This document shows positions 9,879 through 25,060 of a DNA stretch of 64,000 nucleotides, one piece after another. The notes under the pieces were generated by a model. That model was not told the origin of the DNA and searched no databases. It saw only the letters and a program-made list of their open reading frames with translations. Source of the DNA: Anaeromyces robustus (taxonomy: Eukaryota; Neocallimastigomycota; Neocallimastigomycetes; Neocallimastigales; Neocallimastigaceae); assembly GCA_002104895.1 (NCBI GenBank), contig MCFG01000050.1:97501-161500 (forward strand). Reading direction: 5' to 3'. A program made the translations under genes and the position numbers. Position 1 is the stretch's first letter; every line of letters starts with the position of its first letter.

Positions 9879-10184
9879 TTACCCATCACCACCCATAGCT
9901 GGATAATATGCCATACGATTATATGTTCCTGGATGTGGACTTGTATTTTCTTCAACTATACCTTGGTTATAACTATTACTACGGCTTTGAGAATATTGAC
10001 TATAACTACTTCCACTAGTAGTTGGATAGGAATATGAATTACTACTTGCTGGATAATTTTGTTCCATTTCGTCATCATCATAGTCATAATTAATATTTGA
10101 GTGCTTAACTCTTCTTTTAGTATATTTACCCAATTTCCATTGAGTGTATAAATAAGAACCCTTTATTTTTCCTTTGATACCCAT
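9879..10184 (-). CDS. Small hypothetical protein, basic N terminus and Tyr/Ser-rich tail
   Basis: A single open frame of 101 aa starts at an ATG (10184) in good context (ACACAATGGG). It is coding-like because base composition is far above the spacer and third positions favour A/T. Residues 1-28 are strongly basic (MGIKGKIKGSYLYTQWKLGK followed by YTKRRVK). Residues 30-45 are acidic (YDYDDDEMEQ). The rest is Ser/Tyr/Pro/Gln-rich, like a disordered assembly or signalling tail, ending YPAMGGDG. I do not recognise a family. There is no signal peptide, membrane segment or Cys pair. A GGTAAAT directly at the stop could be a splice donor, so a 3' exon cannot be excluded, but none is visible to 9500. 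Confidence 0.6.
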   Translation of the reverse strand: MGIKGKIKGSYLYTQWKLGKYTKRRVKHSNINYDYDDDEMEQNYPASSNSYSYPTTSGSSYSQYSQSRSNSYNQGIVEENTSPHPGTYNRMAYYPAMGGDG

Positions 10185-13100
10185 TGTGTAGTTTTTCTGA
10201 ATTTAAAAATATGTAAGTAAATAAATAAATAAATAAATAAATAATATATATATATATATATATATAAGATTTTTCGAAAATTTTAAAATATGTTGTTAAT
10301 TAATGATTAAATATATATATATATAAAGAATTTAAAATTAATATAAAACCAATTTTTAATAATCAAAAATTAAATATAAAGAAAAAATTATTAAATAAAT
10401 ACATAAACTAAAATACTTACAATAATATATTATTTAAATTATAAAAAAGGTATTTTTAATCAAATTAAAAAAAGTATTAATTAATCTTATTAATTGTTTA
10501 AATGTATTTAAACTATTTTGTTTTGTTTTGTTTTGTTTTATTTGTTTTATTTTTTTTTTTTTTTTTTATTTTATTTGTTTTATTTTTTTTATTTGGTTTT
10601 GATAATTATTTGTTTGTTTGTTTCGTTTTTGAATTTAATTGTTGATTTTGATTTTGTTTTAAATTTTTTAAGTTTTAAAATTATTAATTATATTATATTA
10701 AATTATTTTTATTATTATTATAATTATAATTATTATTATTATTTACTTTTATTGTATGACGTTGATTTAATATTATTATTTTGATTTTTGGTTTTTGTTT
10801 TTGTTTTTGTTTTTTTTTAAAAAAAAAAAATTGTTGGATTTAAATATTTACTTTTATGTTAAAATGTTTGTATTATCACCTTTTTAATAAATTATAATAA
10901 AAAAAAAAAAAATAAAAAGAAAATAAATATAATAAATTTTTTTTTAATTATTTATAATTTATAAAATTTCAAATTAAGATTAATTATAAATTTAAAATAT
11001 ATATATATATATTATATTTTCTTATATTTATTATAAATACTTACGATATTTTTATTGTCTTATTATAAATATAAAAAAATATTCTTTGGAAAATTATTAA
11101 ATTAATAAATATAACTTTTTTTTTTTAATAAAAAAATTATTTTACAATAAAAATTAAACTTAAATTTCCTTTTCTTTTTAAAAATATTTTTTTATATAAT
11201 AATATTTTTTTTTCTTAATTCTATCTTTTTCTTAATTTTTTGTTATTTTAATATTTTACTATTAAAACAATTTATTCTGGCTTTTTTTTTTTTTCTTTAT
11301 ATATATAATTTTTAATAAAATTAAATAAAAATAAAAAAAAAAAAGATAGTCTATTATATAAAATAATATTATGTAAATAGTTTTAATTTAAAATATTATT
11401 TTATTTTTTTTTATTATTACTATTATTATTGAAAAATGAAAGATATTAAGTTTTCTCTCGTTTTTCTTTATTTTTCCTTTTTCTTTTCTTTTCTTTTTAA
11501 TTGTTTTTATTATAAAAAAATGCCACTTTTTTTTATAAAAAAAAATTAATTTTCTTTTTATTTTTTGACTTCTTTTTTTCCTTTGTTGAGAAGAGAAAAA
11601 AAAAATTAAAGAAGAAAAAAGGTGTCAATAAAAAAAAAAAAAAAGAATAAATTATATAATAAAAAAAAGGTTTAACTTTTTTTTTTTTTCTTCTTTTTTT
11701 CTTCTATTTTTTTTCTATTTTTTTTACTTTCTAATTAAATTTAATTTATAATAAATATTAAATTAAATAATATTTTATTTATTGAATACAATTCTCAATA
11801 TATTAACTTTATTATATATAATTATTATATTAAAATAATTTTATATATTATTCAATATAATTACAATATACAATAAATATTTATATTAATTGTAATATAA
11901 TATATTATGTTAATATTATGATATTAATATTATTATATTATAATATATAATCATTTAAATATGAAAAAATGTTGTTTTTTTTGTTTTTTTTCTTTTTTTC
12001 ATAAATTTTAAAGTTAATAATAAAAAATAATAAAAAATAATAAAAAATAATAAATAATAAAAAATAATAAAAAAATATCGAAGTATCGAAATATTTAATA
12101 TTTAATAATATATAATAATTTATAATAATTTAATATTTAATATTTAATTATTTTATGACTTCCAAGATTTTATTTTCCATTATTATTTATTATACTTTTT
12201 TTTATTTTTTGCTTCAGGTTAGTTGATAATATTAATATTAATTAATATTAATATATCATATATCATATAATATATAATAAAATTATATAAAATATTTTAT
12301 TCATTATAATTATTATTATTATTATTATATTTAGAATTTACTATTATTATTATTATTATAATAGATTTTAATATAATAAAAAAAAAAAGCAGGACCTTTA
12401 CTTATATAGATTTAAATATTATTATTATTATTATATATTAAATAATAAATGAAAAAAAAAAGTTTTATTATTTATAATATTACACCTATTTATTTATTTA
12501 AATTACTATTATTATACATTCACTTTTAATGTATTTTATTATTTATTTATTTATTAGTTAATTAAATATATATTTATTTACATATTTTTTTAATTTATTA
12601 TTAATTTATTTATTCATTTATTTATTAATATAATTTATATATTTATTTATTTAATATTTATTATACATTTATTCACTGATTTATTTATTTATTTATTTAT
12701 TATACATTTATTCATCTATTTAATATTTATTATTCATTTACATTTATTTATTAACCATCATTTACTTATTTACTTATTTAACTTCTTATAGTGTTCAATT
12801 GAATTATATTAAATAATTTAAATAAATATATTATAATATATTGTTAATATTAAGTTAGGGTATAACTTTCTTTTTTTTTTATCCAAATATAATTATATTA
12901 ATTTTTTAAAAATTTCAAAAACTAGATTAATTATAATATATAATATTATATATTATAATATATTGTATCATATATTATCACACATATTACTAATTATAAA
13001 TGATTTTAATATATTTGTATTGTTTCTTTGTTTTAATATAAAATAATCAATGGTTAAAAAAAGTTTTATATTAATAATTAAATATAATACTAATATATTT

Positions 13101-13430
13101 ATTAATATATTATTATATATATTATATTATATATTAAAATCTAATCCGTCCATATTAATATAAAATGTCATGTTCATAAATTTTCTTATAAAAATAAATT
13201 CTCATGAATATATAGAATAAATAATATATTAGAATATATTATATTATATTAGAATATATTATTTTATAATTAACTTTTGTCCTACTTTTTTTTATTATTT
13301 TTTCAATTTCCAAATATGTAATAAAAAAAATAAAAAATTATTTAATAATAAGAAATCGAGTAGATAAAATATTAATTTATTAAAAATTATCCTACTCATA
13401 TATAAATAAATAAATAAATAAATAATTATC

Positions 13431-13470
<40 letters not shown>

Positions 13471-14255
13471 AAATAAATAAATAATTATCTAAATAAATAA
13501 ATAAATAAATAAATAATAAATAAATAAATAATAAATAAATATATTTTAATTGAATAACGGTTTGTGGTTGGAAAAAAGCATAAGCATAAAAGTATAAGCA
13601 TAAAAGCATAAGCATAAGCAATAATTATATAATTATATAATCATATAATTATTTATTAAATAAGAATTAAAATTTATAATTTATATAATATATAATATAT
13701 AAAGAAAGAAAGAAAAGTGTAAATAAAGCATAAAATATAAAATATAAAATATAAAATATAAAATATTTAGAAAAGTATGGTAACTTTTATACTTCCAATG
13801 ATTACATAAATTCTTTTTGTATTTTTTAATAATTAGAAAAATATATGTATAATAAATAATATTAAATATTGAATATGAATAATAATAATAATAAATAACT
13901 AATAAGTAATAATAATTCATAATTAATAATTAATAATTAATAATAATTAATAATAATAAATTATGTGATAGATATTTAATATTAGTATTATATTAAATAA
14001 CATTAAATAATATTAAATATATTAAATAATATAAGGTGTTATTATATTTAAAAATAAAATAAAATAAAATAAAATAAAAAGGATATTTTCATATGAGAGA
14101 AAATAATTTCCAATTTTAGTACAAGAATTTACAATTTGTAACTTTAAGGAGATTAAAAAAAAAAAAAAAAAGTGTGTTAATTTTATATAAATTTCAAAAT
14201 ATTTCAAAATAAAATATTTAAAAATAAAATATTTAATTATAAAATTTGACAAGTT

Positions 14256-14284
14256 CCATCACATCACATCACATCACATCATGA
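14256..14284. repeat. (ATCAC)n microsatellite
   Basis: Five to six copies of a CATCA pentamer end in a short palindrome CATCATGATG. It is unusual for containing regular C residues in an AT-only spacer. Confidence 0.75.
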
Positions 14285-14552
14285 TGTTTTACAAAATACA
14301 AAATACAAAATAAATGTTTAAATTTATTATTGTTTTCATGTTGTAAAAAAAAAAAATTTAAAACAACAAATAAATTATGAAATTTCAAAATGTATCATGG
14401 ATGGTTAAAATAAATAATTAGAAAGTAAATGAATTATTAAATAAATAATTAGAATATAAATGAATAAACAATTAGAAAGTAAATGAATAAACAAGTTTTT
14501 AAATTATTTATTTAAAGTATTCTTTTATATAATTTTCAATTATTTCAGTTAT

Positions 14553-14673
<121 letters not shown>

Positions 14674-14823
14674 TAAAATTATTCAAAATGATATGAAATT
14701 CAAAAAAATTATTAAAAATATCGAAAATAAAAATTATAAAACGTAACACAAAAAAAAACATTTTAAACTATTAAAACATTTTGTATTCTCTTCACTTTTA
14801 AATATTTTTACATCGTATTTTTA

Positions 14824-14948
<125 letters not shown>

Positions 14949-15220
14949 GAAAAGTTATAATTATGTAAAAAATAATATTATAATAATTATACATATATAT
15001 ATAATTATTATACATTAAAAAAAACTTTTTAAAAACTGAATTAATATATTAATATGTTAAACTATTGTTTTAACATTAAATGAATTTTCTACTAAAGATT
15101 TAATAATCGGTTAAATATTTTTTTGTCGAAATTCTTGTAAAAGTTTAGAAGATAGAGGAATTCTAGAGCTAAGTGTTATTAAAAATCCAATTCCTGATGT
15201 TAACGAAAGTCCAACGATAT

Positions 15221-15251
<31 letters not shown>

Positions 15252-16580
15252 GATTTTTAATATATATAAAGCTAAATAACTAATAATTAATAATAAAATA
15301 ATAATAAAATAAATATAAAGAAATATAAATTAATTGTAATTATATTGTTGATTAAAAAATACAAAAAAAAATTTGTTATATTTATTTATTTATAATTAAT
15401 TAATTTTTAATAAAAAAATTAAGAATTTAGGGAAAAAAAAAAAAGATAATTAATAACATTAATTTGGAAGAAATTAAAAAGTATCTTATTTTTATGTAAA
15501 ACTTCAGTAATATATGTAAATCCATTATTGTCAAATATTAAGTAAAAAAGATGGCTACCATATATAGAAATTTCTTTAATTATTGTTATGTACCTATTGT
15601 AAATTATCTAATAAAAAGAAAAAAAAAAAAAAAGATCACAATGATATAGAAAAAGATAACATCAATAACATCTATAATAATAATAATAATAAATAATAAT
15701 AATAATAATAATAAGTATGTATATATATATATAATACAATAAATAAATAAATAAATAAGAATAATCCTGATAAGTAATAATTGTTTATTGAAACGAAAAT
15801 GAAAATTACTAAAAAATTTTATATTTAAAAAAAAAAAAAAAAAAACGTTGATATAAACTTTAATTGAAAGTATTCATTAAAATTATATATAGAATCTAGA
15901 TTTTTCTGATTAAAAATATAAAATTTCATTACTAATAATGATATAATTCTTTTATTTTATGCTTTTCTTTATTTTAGAAAAAGATTTATAAATAAATGAT
16001 TTTATTAAAACATGATGTAAAATATAACAAACACAAACACACCAATACAAAAAAATATATAATATCATTATAAATTATTAATAAATGTTCATTGTTAAAT
16101 ACTATTTAATGAAAAAAACTAATTAACTGAATTACAAAAATTTTTAGTAATACTCTTTTTATTAATAATGAATATCATATCTATAGAATTATTTGTTATT
16201 AATAATGACTATCATGTCTATAGAATTATTTGTTATAATCAATTAATAAATAACATTTTTAAACTACATCATTTTTGGTACATTTTGAAAGAAAAATTTA
16301 TTATAATATATTTAATTATTTATTTAATTCTATATTATTAATCATTAATAATTAAAAAAAACAGAAATTTTTTTATTTTTTTATTTTTATAATTAAATTA
16401 TAAATAAATAAATAATATATTAAATGTATATATTGATATTTATATCAAATATATTATATATTATATTATTTATATATTTTATTTAATTGTTTTAATTTAA
16501 TTTTTATATAATAATTAAATTTAAGCTAATCAACGAAAAGATTTAATTATCTATTAATAAAATTAGCAAGTAAAAAAAAA

Positions 16581-16615
<35 letters not shown>

Positions 16616-17960
16616 AGTAATAAATAAATAAATAGATAAATAAATAGATAAATAAATAAATATTTTACTACTAAATAAAGTTATTTTTTTTTTAAAAAAA
16701 ATTTTTTAATACTATAAAAAAAAATAATAATAATTATAAAAAAATAATATATATAATATTTATTAATTATAATTATTATTATAGTATACAAGAGGAAAAA
16801 TTTATTAACATTGATAAAAATAAAATAAAATAAAATATATATTCAATATATTTATAATAAATTATTTTTATTTTTTTTTTTTTTTTTATTCATCTAAAAC
16901 TAAGAATTTATTAAAAAAAAAAAATAAAATAACAATAATAATTCTTAAAATTAAAATTATTGTATTAATTTAATCATTCATAAATGCCTTAAAAATAATT
17001 ATAATCGTATTATACCATTTAATAATACATTTATAATATTTACTTTTTCAATATAAAATTGTTAAAATAATAAATAATATATTAATAAATAATATATTAA
17101 TCCAAATATGATAATTATATGAAAAATATCGGGAATAGAGAAAAAAAAATAAACAAATTAATTTATAATCTTTACATATAAAAAAAATTAATTTATCAAT
17201 AAATATAATAATGTTTTATATTATTCTTTAACAAATGTATAATTCAATAATTTTTAAAATATAAATTTAAAAAAAAAACAATAGATTTTTATTTAAAAAT
17301 TTAGATATTATACAACTTGATAATTTAATTTCACATTTTTATTTAAAAACAAATAAACAACAATATTCTTGTTATTGTTTAAAGATTTTTATGTAAATAT
17401 ATTAATGAAATTTATTTTTAAAAATAATGAAATTTAATTAAATTAGTTTTTTTTTATTATTCTTTTATTATTAAGGTATTTTTTTTTCATCTGTTAATAT
17501 TTATTTATTTATAATTATTATTATCATTCTATATAATAATATTATTAAAATTTATACTTATTTTTTTTTTATTTTTATTTTAATAATTATATTGATTTAT
17601 TTATATATATAAAAAAATAAAAAATAGGATTATATAAATTTAAAGTCTCTAGAAAACTGTCATATTATAAATAATCAATAACTATTTTTCAAAATCTTAA
17701 AAAAAAAAAAAAAAAGAGGCTTAGTTTTATATTTATTTCTTTTGTGTTACTAATTTTTTTAACTTTTTTTTTATTTCTTTTTTTTTTTTTATTATTTATT
17801 TAAGTATACTATTCTTTAATACACATATAATTTGTTTTTATTATAATAACTAAGCAAAGTATAAAGTAAAAAAGGAAAAAAAAAAAAAAAATAAGGAATA
17901 AAAAATAAAAGTATTTTATATATATATAATTTTTAATAATTCATTTGTTTATAAAAAAAA

Positions 17961-20900
17961 ATGCAATCCTTTCAACCGGTTAGAGAAAGAAAAATCAGTA
18001 AGGCACATCGGGAAATTGTTTCCAATGATGATACATTTAATTTAATGAATGAAAAAATATCAGTACAAACTGAAAAGAAAAAACAAAGTGACAATGCAGA
18101 AAGAAAAAGAAAAAGAATTTCTGCACAACATGAAATTGTAATTCCAAATCTTGAAGAAAAATTTAAAATTCCAACAAATTCATTACGTCAAAATAAAAGT
18201 AATATAGAGTCGACGTTAGAAACAACACCAATGACGAAACCAAAAAAATATTATGATCAGGAGGAAATTAGAAAATATATAAAAGAAAAAAGATTAAGTA
18301 GAAAAAATAGTCAAGAAAATATGGATCAAGTTGTACCAGAAAAACCAAAATCTAAAACTTATAATGTTAGTGAAGTAAGAGAATTTATGCGTAAAAGAGT
18401 AAAAGCTCGTGAAGAACAACATAAAAAGGAAATATTAGACAAAGAGAAGAAAAGTAATGAGATTAAACAACGTTTAGAAAAATTAAGAGAATTCCAGAAA
18501 AAACAAATAAATAATAATAAAATAAAATCTAAACCAAATCCTTCTTCTTCTTCACTCGAAACAAATAAAAATATATTAAATGAAAAAATTCCATCGATTC
18601 AAAGAAATAATTATTTAAATTCAACATCAACAACAAATAAAAAAAATGATACTATTATAATTAATAAATTTAATACTACTAATGATAATAGTAATAGTAA
18701 TACAGATTTAATTCATGATGATTCATATTCATCACAAAGTGTTTATGATAATAATAATAATAATAATTCAAATACTTATTCATATATCGATAATTCAGAA
18801 AAAGAAAATATACCAACAAAAATGACAAATGATACCTATGATGAATTATCAAAAATAAGTAATACAGATTATTATACAGAAAATTCTTCAGTGACTAATT
18901 TTAATGAAGATTATTCAATTGAATCATTACAATCTCAAGCAAAAAGAATTCAAGAATTAATAAAAAATGCTGAATTTTTAGCTCAAAGGATTGAACAACA
19001 TACTTCAAAAATGCCAAAATCAAAGGATAATGTATTAAATTTAAATAATGATAAAATAAATAATCATTCTTTTATTTATGAAAAAAGTCATAGTCATATT
19101 CCTATGTCCTTTAACAATTCTAAACGTAATAGTGTCAGTTCTTCATCTTCTTCTTCAAATTCAAATTCAAATTCAAATTCAAATACAAATTATAATGTTA
19201 ATCCAATATTATCTTTATCTCATTCAATGAATATTTCTTCAAATCATTCAAATAATTCATCCACATCAAAATCTTCTTTAATAAAATCTCATAGTACTCA
19301 TCTTGAAAAATCAGAGAATAGTAATAATCGAAATTCTAATACTACTTTATCCGAAATTAATTATAATCCAAAACAAATGAATAAAGAATCTATTCCAGAT
19401 GAAATATTATCAAATGAAGATTTTACACAAGAAAAATCTCTATCAAAATCAATATCTTCTATGAAAAATAAACAAAAAGAAAAAGAACCATATTATAAAA
19501 TAAATGATAATGATGATAATTATTTATCCTCATCATACAATAATAATAAAAGTTATAATGATAATGATAATTCATCCATAAAAGATAATATGTCTTTAGA
19601 TAATAGTAATAGTTCAAATATAAGTTTTGATTCAAATTCTGAAATAAAATTAGAAAATATAAATGATATTAATCCTGGTCAATGGAAAATAGAAATTTCT
19701 TCACCAAAAAAAATAGGTGATAATTATAGTACAATTAATATCTTTACAAGACGTTTTCATCCTTCAACTAAAGAAGATTTTAAAAAGAAATCAAAATCAA
19801 ATTCAGATTCTAATAATATTTATAAAAAATTGGTAGAAAAAATGGAAAAAGAAAAGGAAGTAGTAACTATGAATTCATCAGAACCTAATATTAATAAAGA
19901 GGATAAAGAATCAACAATAACAGCAACAACAACAGCAACAGCCTCAACAGAAATAAATAATATCATGGGTACTTCTGAAAAATATCTTTACAATGAATCA
20001 ACAAATAGTTATACAAGCACTCCTACAATGGAAGAAAATAATTTTGAATATAGTGATGATTTCACAAATATAACAAATTATAATTCCATGGATGATTCAA
20101 GTCATTCTTCAGATTATTATACCTCTACTATAGAGAATAATAAAAATAATAATATTAATCAAGAAAAATTATATCTATCACAACCTCCTCAACTTCAATC
20201 ACAATTTCAACCTCAACCTCAATATTTCCAACCACAACCACAATTATATCCATCTCATCCAATGTCTTCCACTTATGAAAATCAAGAAGAAGGTCGTTTA
20301 TCCCCACATTCTTTATCAAGAAAATTAATGAGTGAAATTAATTATTTAGAAACATTAAATGAAACTAATCTTCAATTAACTGAAATGGAAAAGGAAAGAA
20401 AATCTGCTCTTGCTGAACAAGAAATGGCTACTGTATTACAAGCTCTTATATTAAAACAAAAGAAACATGAAATGGATATAGAAAATGCAAAAAAATTTAG
20501 AAAAGATCAATTAAGAGGTATAAGTATTCAAGTACAACCTGAAACCAATGAAAAAAGTATTTTAGTAGAACTTAATAATAATGATATTAATAATAATCAA
20601 AAATTTAAATTAGTTTCAACAAGTATACATAGTGATATTTATAATGATGATTCTTTTGAAATTTTATCTAGTGGAAGTAATTTAGTAAAACTAGAACAAA
20701 AACCAGAAAAAGAACAAGAACAAGAACAAGATCAATCATCAATTTTAGAAAATTCAATTCCATCATTATTAGAACAACATGATAAAACCATGGAAAATGA
20801 TAATCATTTAATTAATAAACTTGATAGTAATAGTAATACAAATAATACAAGTTCAAATTCACTTCAATTAAAAGAAAGAGTTTCTAAATTTCATAGAGAT

Positions 20901-23900
20901 GATACTATAATGTCAGATGATATATATAATAATAATGAAAAATCATCAGAAATTTTAGAAGATTTACCACCAACACAAATTAATAGTAATAATTCTTCTT
21001 CCTCAACAATTGAAGAAGACATACAAATGGATAAATCAAAAAAATCATCATCATCATCATCTATTCAAGAAGATATTCAAAATATGGATCAACAAAGTAA
21101 TGATAAAAATATTTCAATAAATAATATTCCTGAAGAAATTATAGTATCTACTTCATCTTTTAATACGGATTCATCACACTTAAAAAATAAAAATTCTATA
21201 ATTGAAAAAGATTTAAGTTTTATATCTATAAAAAATCAAGATAATTCAAATGTGATTAGTCCAAGATACAGTTCACCAGATAGTATAAAATCTGAAGAAA
21301 ATTTACAAAGAATTAGTCATTATCTTGAAAAAGAAAAATACCCAGCTCATACTATAGATAGAAATAGAAGTAGAAGCAGAAGTAGAAGTAGAAGTAGAAG
21401 TCCAAATCCAGAAAGTCAATATTATGAAAATTCAAATTCTTTTGAAAGTTATCATGAAAATGAAAATGAAAATGGAAATCATGATAGTAGATTTAAATTA
21501 AATGATAATGATGATGATGATTTTAATTCTTCTTCATCTTCTTTAAAAAGTATAAATGAAAAAATTGAACAAGTAAAATCTAAACTTCTTAATGAACATC
21601 TTGGTAAAAAAGAATATAGATTATCCCTTTCTAAAGAAATTGCTGAAAATCTATTAAAGAAACGTCAAAAGGCAATTAAATGGGAAGAAAAATTAAGAAG
21701 AGAAGAAAAAGAAATTAAAGATATTCTTGATAAAGCATTAAATATGCAACCAAGAAATTTAAGTGTTTCTAGTGCTTCAAGTTCTTATTCTCTAAGTAAT
21801 GATAATGATTATTTAGATAGTCAACTTAGAATAAAAGAAGAAAATAAAAAACGTAATAGTCCTTTATCTAATGGACCATTAAAATCTGAACCAGAAGAAA
21901 TAATAATTAAAAATGAAAATGATAATGATATCAATAATGATAATGATAATGATAATAAAGAGGATAAAAGTCAAAAAAGTTCCTTTGAAGATTATTTAGA
22001 AGATGATGAAGGTGAAGGTGAAGGTGAAGAAATAATTGAAGAAGATTTTTCACATTCTACTTCTACAAAAGATAAATATAAATCTGAAGAAGAAATAATT
22101 GAAGAAATGATTGAACAATCAAATCTTTCAAAAGATAATAATAGTGATAGTATTATTGAAGAAATCCCTGATTATTCTAATAATGATAATAATAGTTCAT
22201 CAAACCAAAATGATAAATCTTCTCAAAGTATAGAAGAATTAATAGAATCTAAAATTAATTCATCAATAACATCAGACGTAAATAATTATAGTAATACCTT
22301 TGAAACAAATACTGAACTTAATGAAAATAGTAAATCAAATTCTATAGATATCATTAATTCTAATTCTAATTCTAATATAAATTCTAATTCAAATTTAAAA
22401 ATATCATCATCAAAAAATGAAGATAATAAAAAGAATAAAAAGAATATTTATTCAAATATATTAGAAAAAGATTTGAATTTAAGTGATTTATCAGAATCAT
22501 TTTTAAACAATAAAGATGATTTAGATGAAGAAGAAAATAAATTAAAAGATCGTATTAATCAATTAAAAATTCAAATTGATAAACAAAAAAATGTTGCTAA
22601 ACAATTATTCATAGAAAAGAAAAAACAACGTCAATTAATTCATCAAAAATTACTTGAAAAAGAATTACATTTTAGACAACAATTAGATCGTATTAATTCA
22701 ATTGTAAGAAAAACAGAAGATGAATTAAATGAAATTATGAAAGGTGGTTCAGTTATTGATACTCCAGATATTTCAATAATACAAGATATAAATATAAATG
22801 AAAATGAAACCATACCAGAACATATTACAGAAATATCAGAAGATCATTTACAAAAATTAAATGATTCAAATCATTCATTGGAATCAAATATTAATATTCA
22901 ATCAAATGAAAATTCTGTTTCCCAATATCAATACTCTGATTCTTTTGAAAGTGAACATGATAATCATATATCATCCTCCTCCTCCTTATCAACTTCAAAA
23001 GATAATAATGAAATTAAAGAACAAATATCCTATGAAAGTGAAGATAAAAATAAAAGTATACAAGATAATTCTATAATAGAAGAAAATATTATGGAAGTAG
23101 ATAGTTCATCCTTATCTGAAAAAGAAAAAGAAAAGGAAGAAAATAAAGATAAAGATAATTCTATAATAGAAGAAAATATTATGGAAGTTGATAGTTCATC
23201 CTTATCTGAAAAAGAAAAAGAAGAAAATAAAGATAAAGATAATTCTATAATAGAAGAAAATATTATGGAAGTTGATATTTCATCCTCATCTGAAAAAGAA
23301 AAAGAAGAGACAATTCCATCAGAAATTAAAATAAAAGAAGAAGAAGAAGAAGAAGAAATTAGTCATAATAATAATAACGATAACGAACAAAAAGAGTCTG
23401 AAAAATCAAAAATTACAACAATAGATGAAAGTATTATTCAAGATATATCAGAAAAATTAGAATCTGCACCATCAGAAATTCCACTTGAAAAAGAAGAAAT
23501 AATAAAGGTTAATTCTGAACAACAAAAGGAATCTATTAATAAATCTGAAATTCAAATAGAAGAAGATATTGAAGAATCTATTTCATCAAATATTCAAATA
23601 GAAGAAGAAATAATTCAAGATATGTCAAAATCAGAATCAAGTCAATCTGATACACAAAAAGATATAAATAATAAGGAAGAAAATGAAAATGAAAATGAAG
23701 GAAAAAAGATGGATGTAGAAATAATAGAAACTGATAATAATATAAAAGAAAATATTGAATCTTCATTAGATAATTCTATCAAACAATTAAAAATTGAAGA
23801 AGATGATGATAATAATAGTAATGATGAGAATGAGGATGAAAATATTTATTCAGATGATTTTATAAAAGAAAGTATAAAAACAACATCACAAAGTCAAACT

Positions 23901-25029
23901 CAAATTCAAACTCAAACTCAACCAATAAAATCAACAAGTGAAACTGAAAAATCATCAATTATAAAAGAAGAACAAAAAGATGATAACTCTTTATTAGATA
24001 TTCAAAGTATTGAAGAAGAAATAGAAGAAGAAGATATTAAAGAAGAAATAGAAGAAGAAATAGAAGAAGAAGAAGAAGAAGAAGAAGAAATAAAGAAATC
24101 ACCAGAAACATCTGAAATAATTTCTTCTAAATCGAAATCTCAAATATCAAATAGTATAGAAAAAGATGTTGAAAATGAATATAGTAATACATTTATTGAT
24201 GAGAGTCAAATAAATACAGCTACTTCAGAAGAAAAAATTACTGAAGATATTCAAGAAGAAATTAAGGAAGAATATAATATTGATGATGAAATCAGTGAAA
24301 ATAAATTAGAAGATGAAAAAGATAATAATAAAGAAAATAAATCACAATCAATAATATCTCAAGAATCTGAAAGTGAAGAACTTGAAAAATCTGAAAAATC
24401 TGAAAAATCTGAAGAAATTATTCCAGAAGAAAATATTTCAGAAAATGAAATTTCTTCTAAAAAAGAAATTATCATAAAACCTGAAGAAGAAATTAAAGAA
24501 GAAATTATCACAAAACCTGAAGAAGAAATTAAAGAAGAAATTATCACAAAATCTGAAGAAGATAAAGAAGAAATTAAAGAAGAAATTAAAGAAGAAATTA
24601 AAGAAGAAATTAAAGAAGAAATTAAAGAAGATATTATCACAAAACCTGAAGAAGATGAAAATAAAAGTAAAGAAATTAAAACAGAAGAAGATATATCAAT
24701 TGATAATAATAATGATATTGATGAAGCTTTAGCTATATTACAAGAAGCTTCTGATATAATTAAGAAAGATTGGACAACTTCAGAAAGTATTCAAATTGAA
24801 CAAGAAAAACAAGAAGAACAAGAAAAACAAGAAATAATAACAGATATTACTCAACAAATATTTAATGAATTACTTACAGATACAATGAATAGTAAGTACA
24901 TTTAATTTAATAATTATTTAATTTTTTTTTATATATATAATATATTAATAATTTATTAAATATTTATTTTTATTTATTTATTTTTTTTTAATAATTATAA
25001 TTATAAATATTAAATATTAAATACTAATG

Positions 25030-25060
<31 letters not shown>

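Noticed and set aside
15551-15650. Small + strand frame starting MATIYRNFFNYCYVPIV
   Set aside because: It runs into a poly-A tract, lacks splice signals and has no family resemblance; too weak to list as a gene.
16168-16240. Two copies of a segment with TCTATAGAATTATTTGTTAT as possible transposon ends
   Set aside because: They are direct, adjacent copies of about 36 bases with no target-site duplication or internal element; a local duplication is the simpler view.
24359-24640. Minus-strand frame of Ile/Ser repeats inside the CEP350-like gene
   Set aside because: It is a shadow of the Glu/Lys/Ile repeats of the + strand gene.
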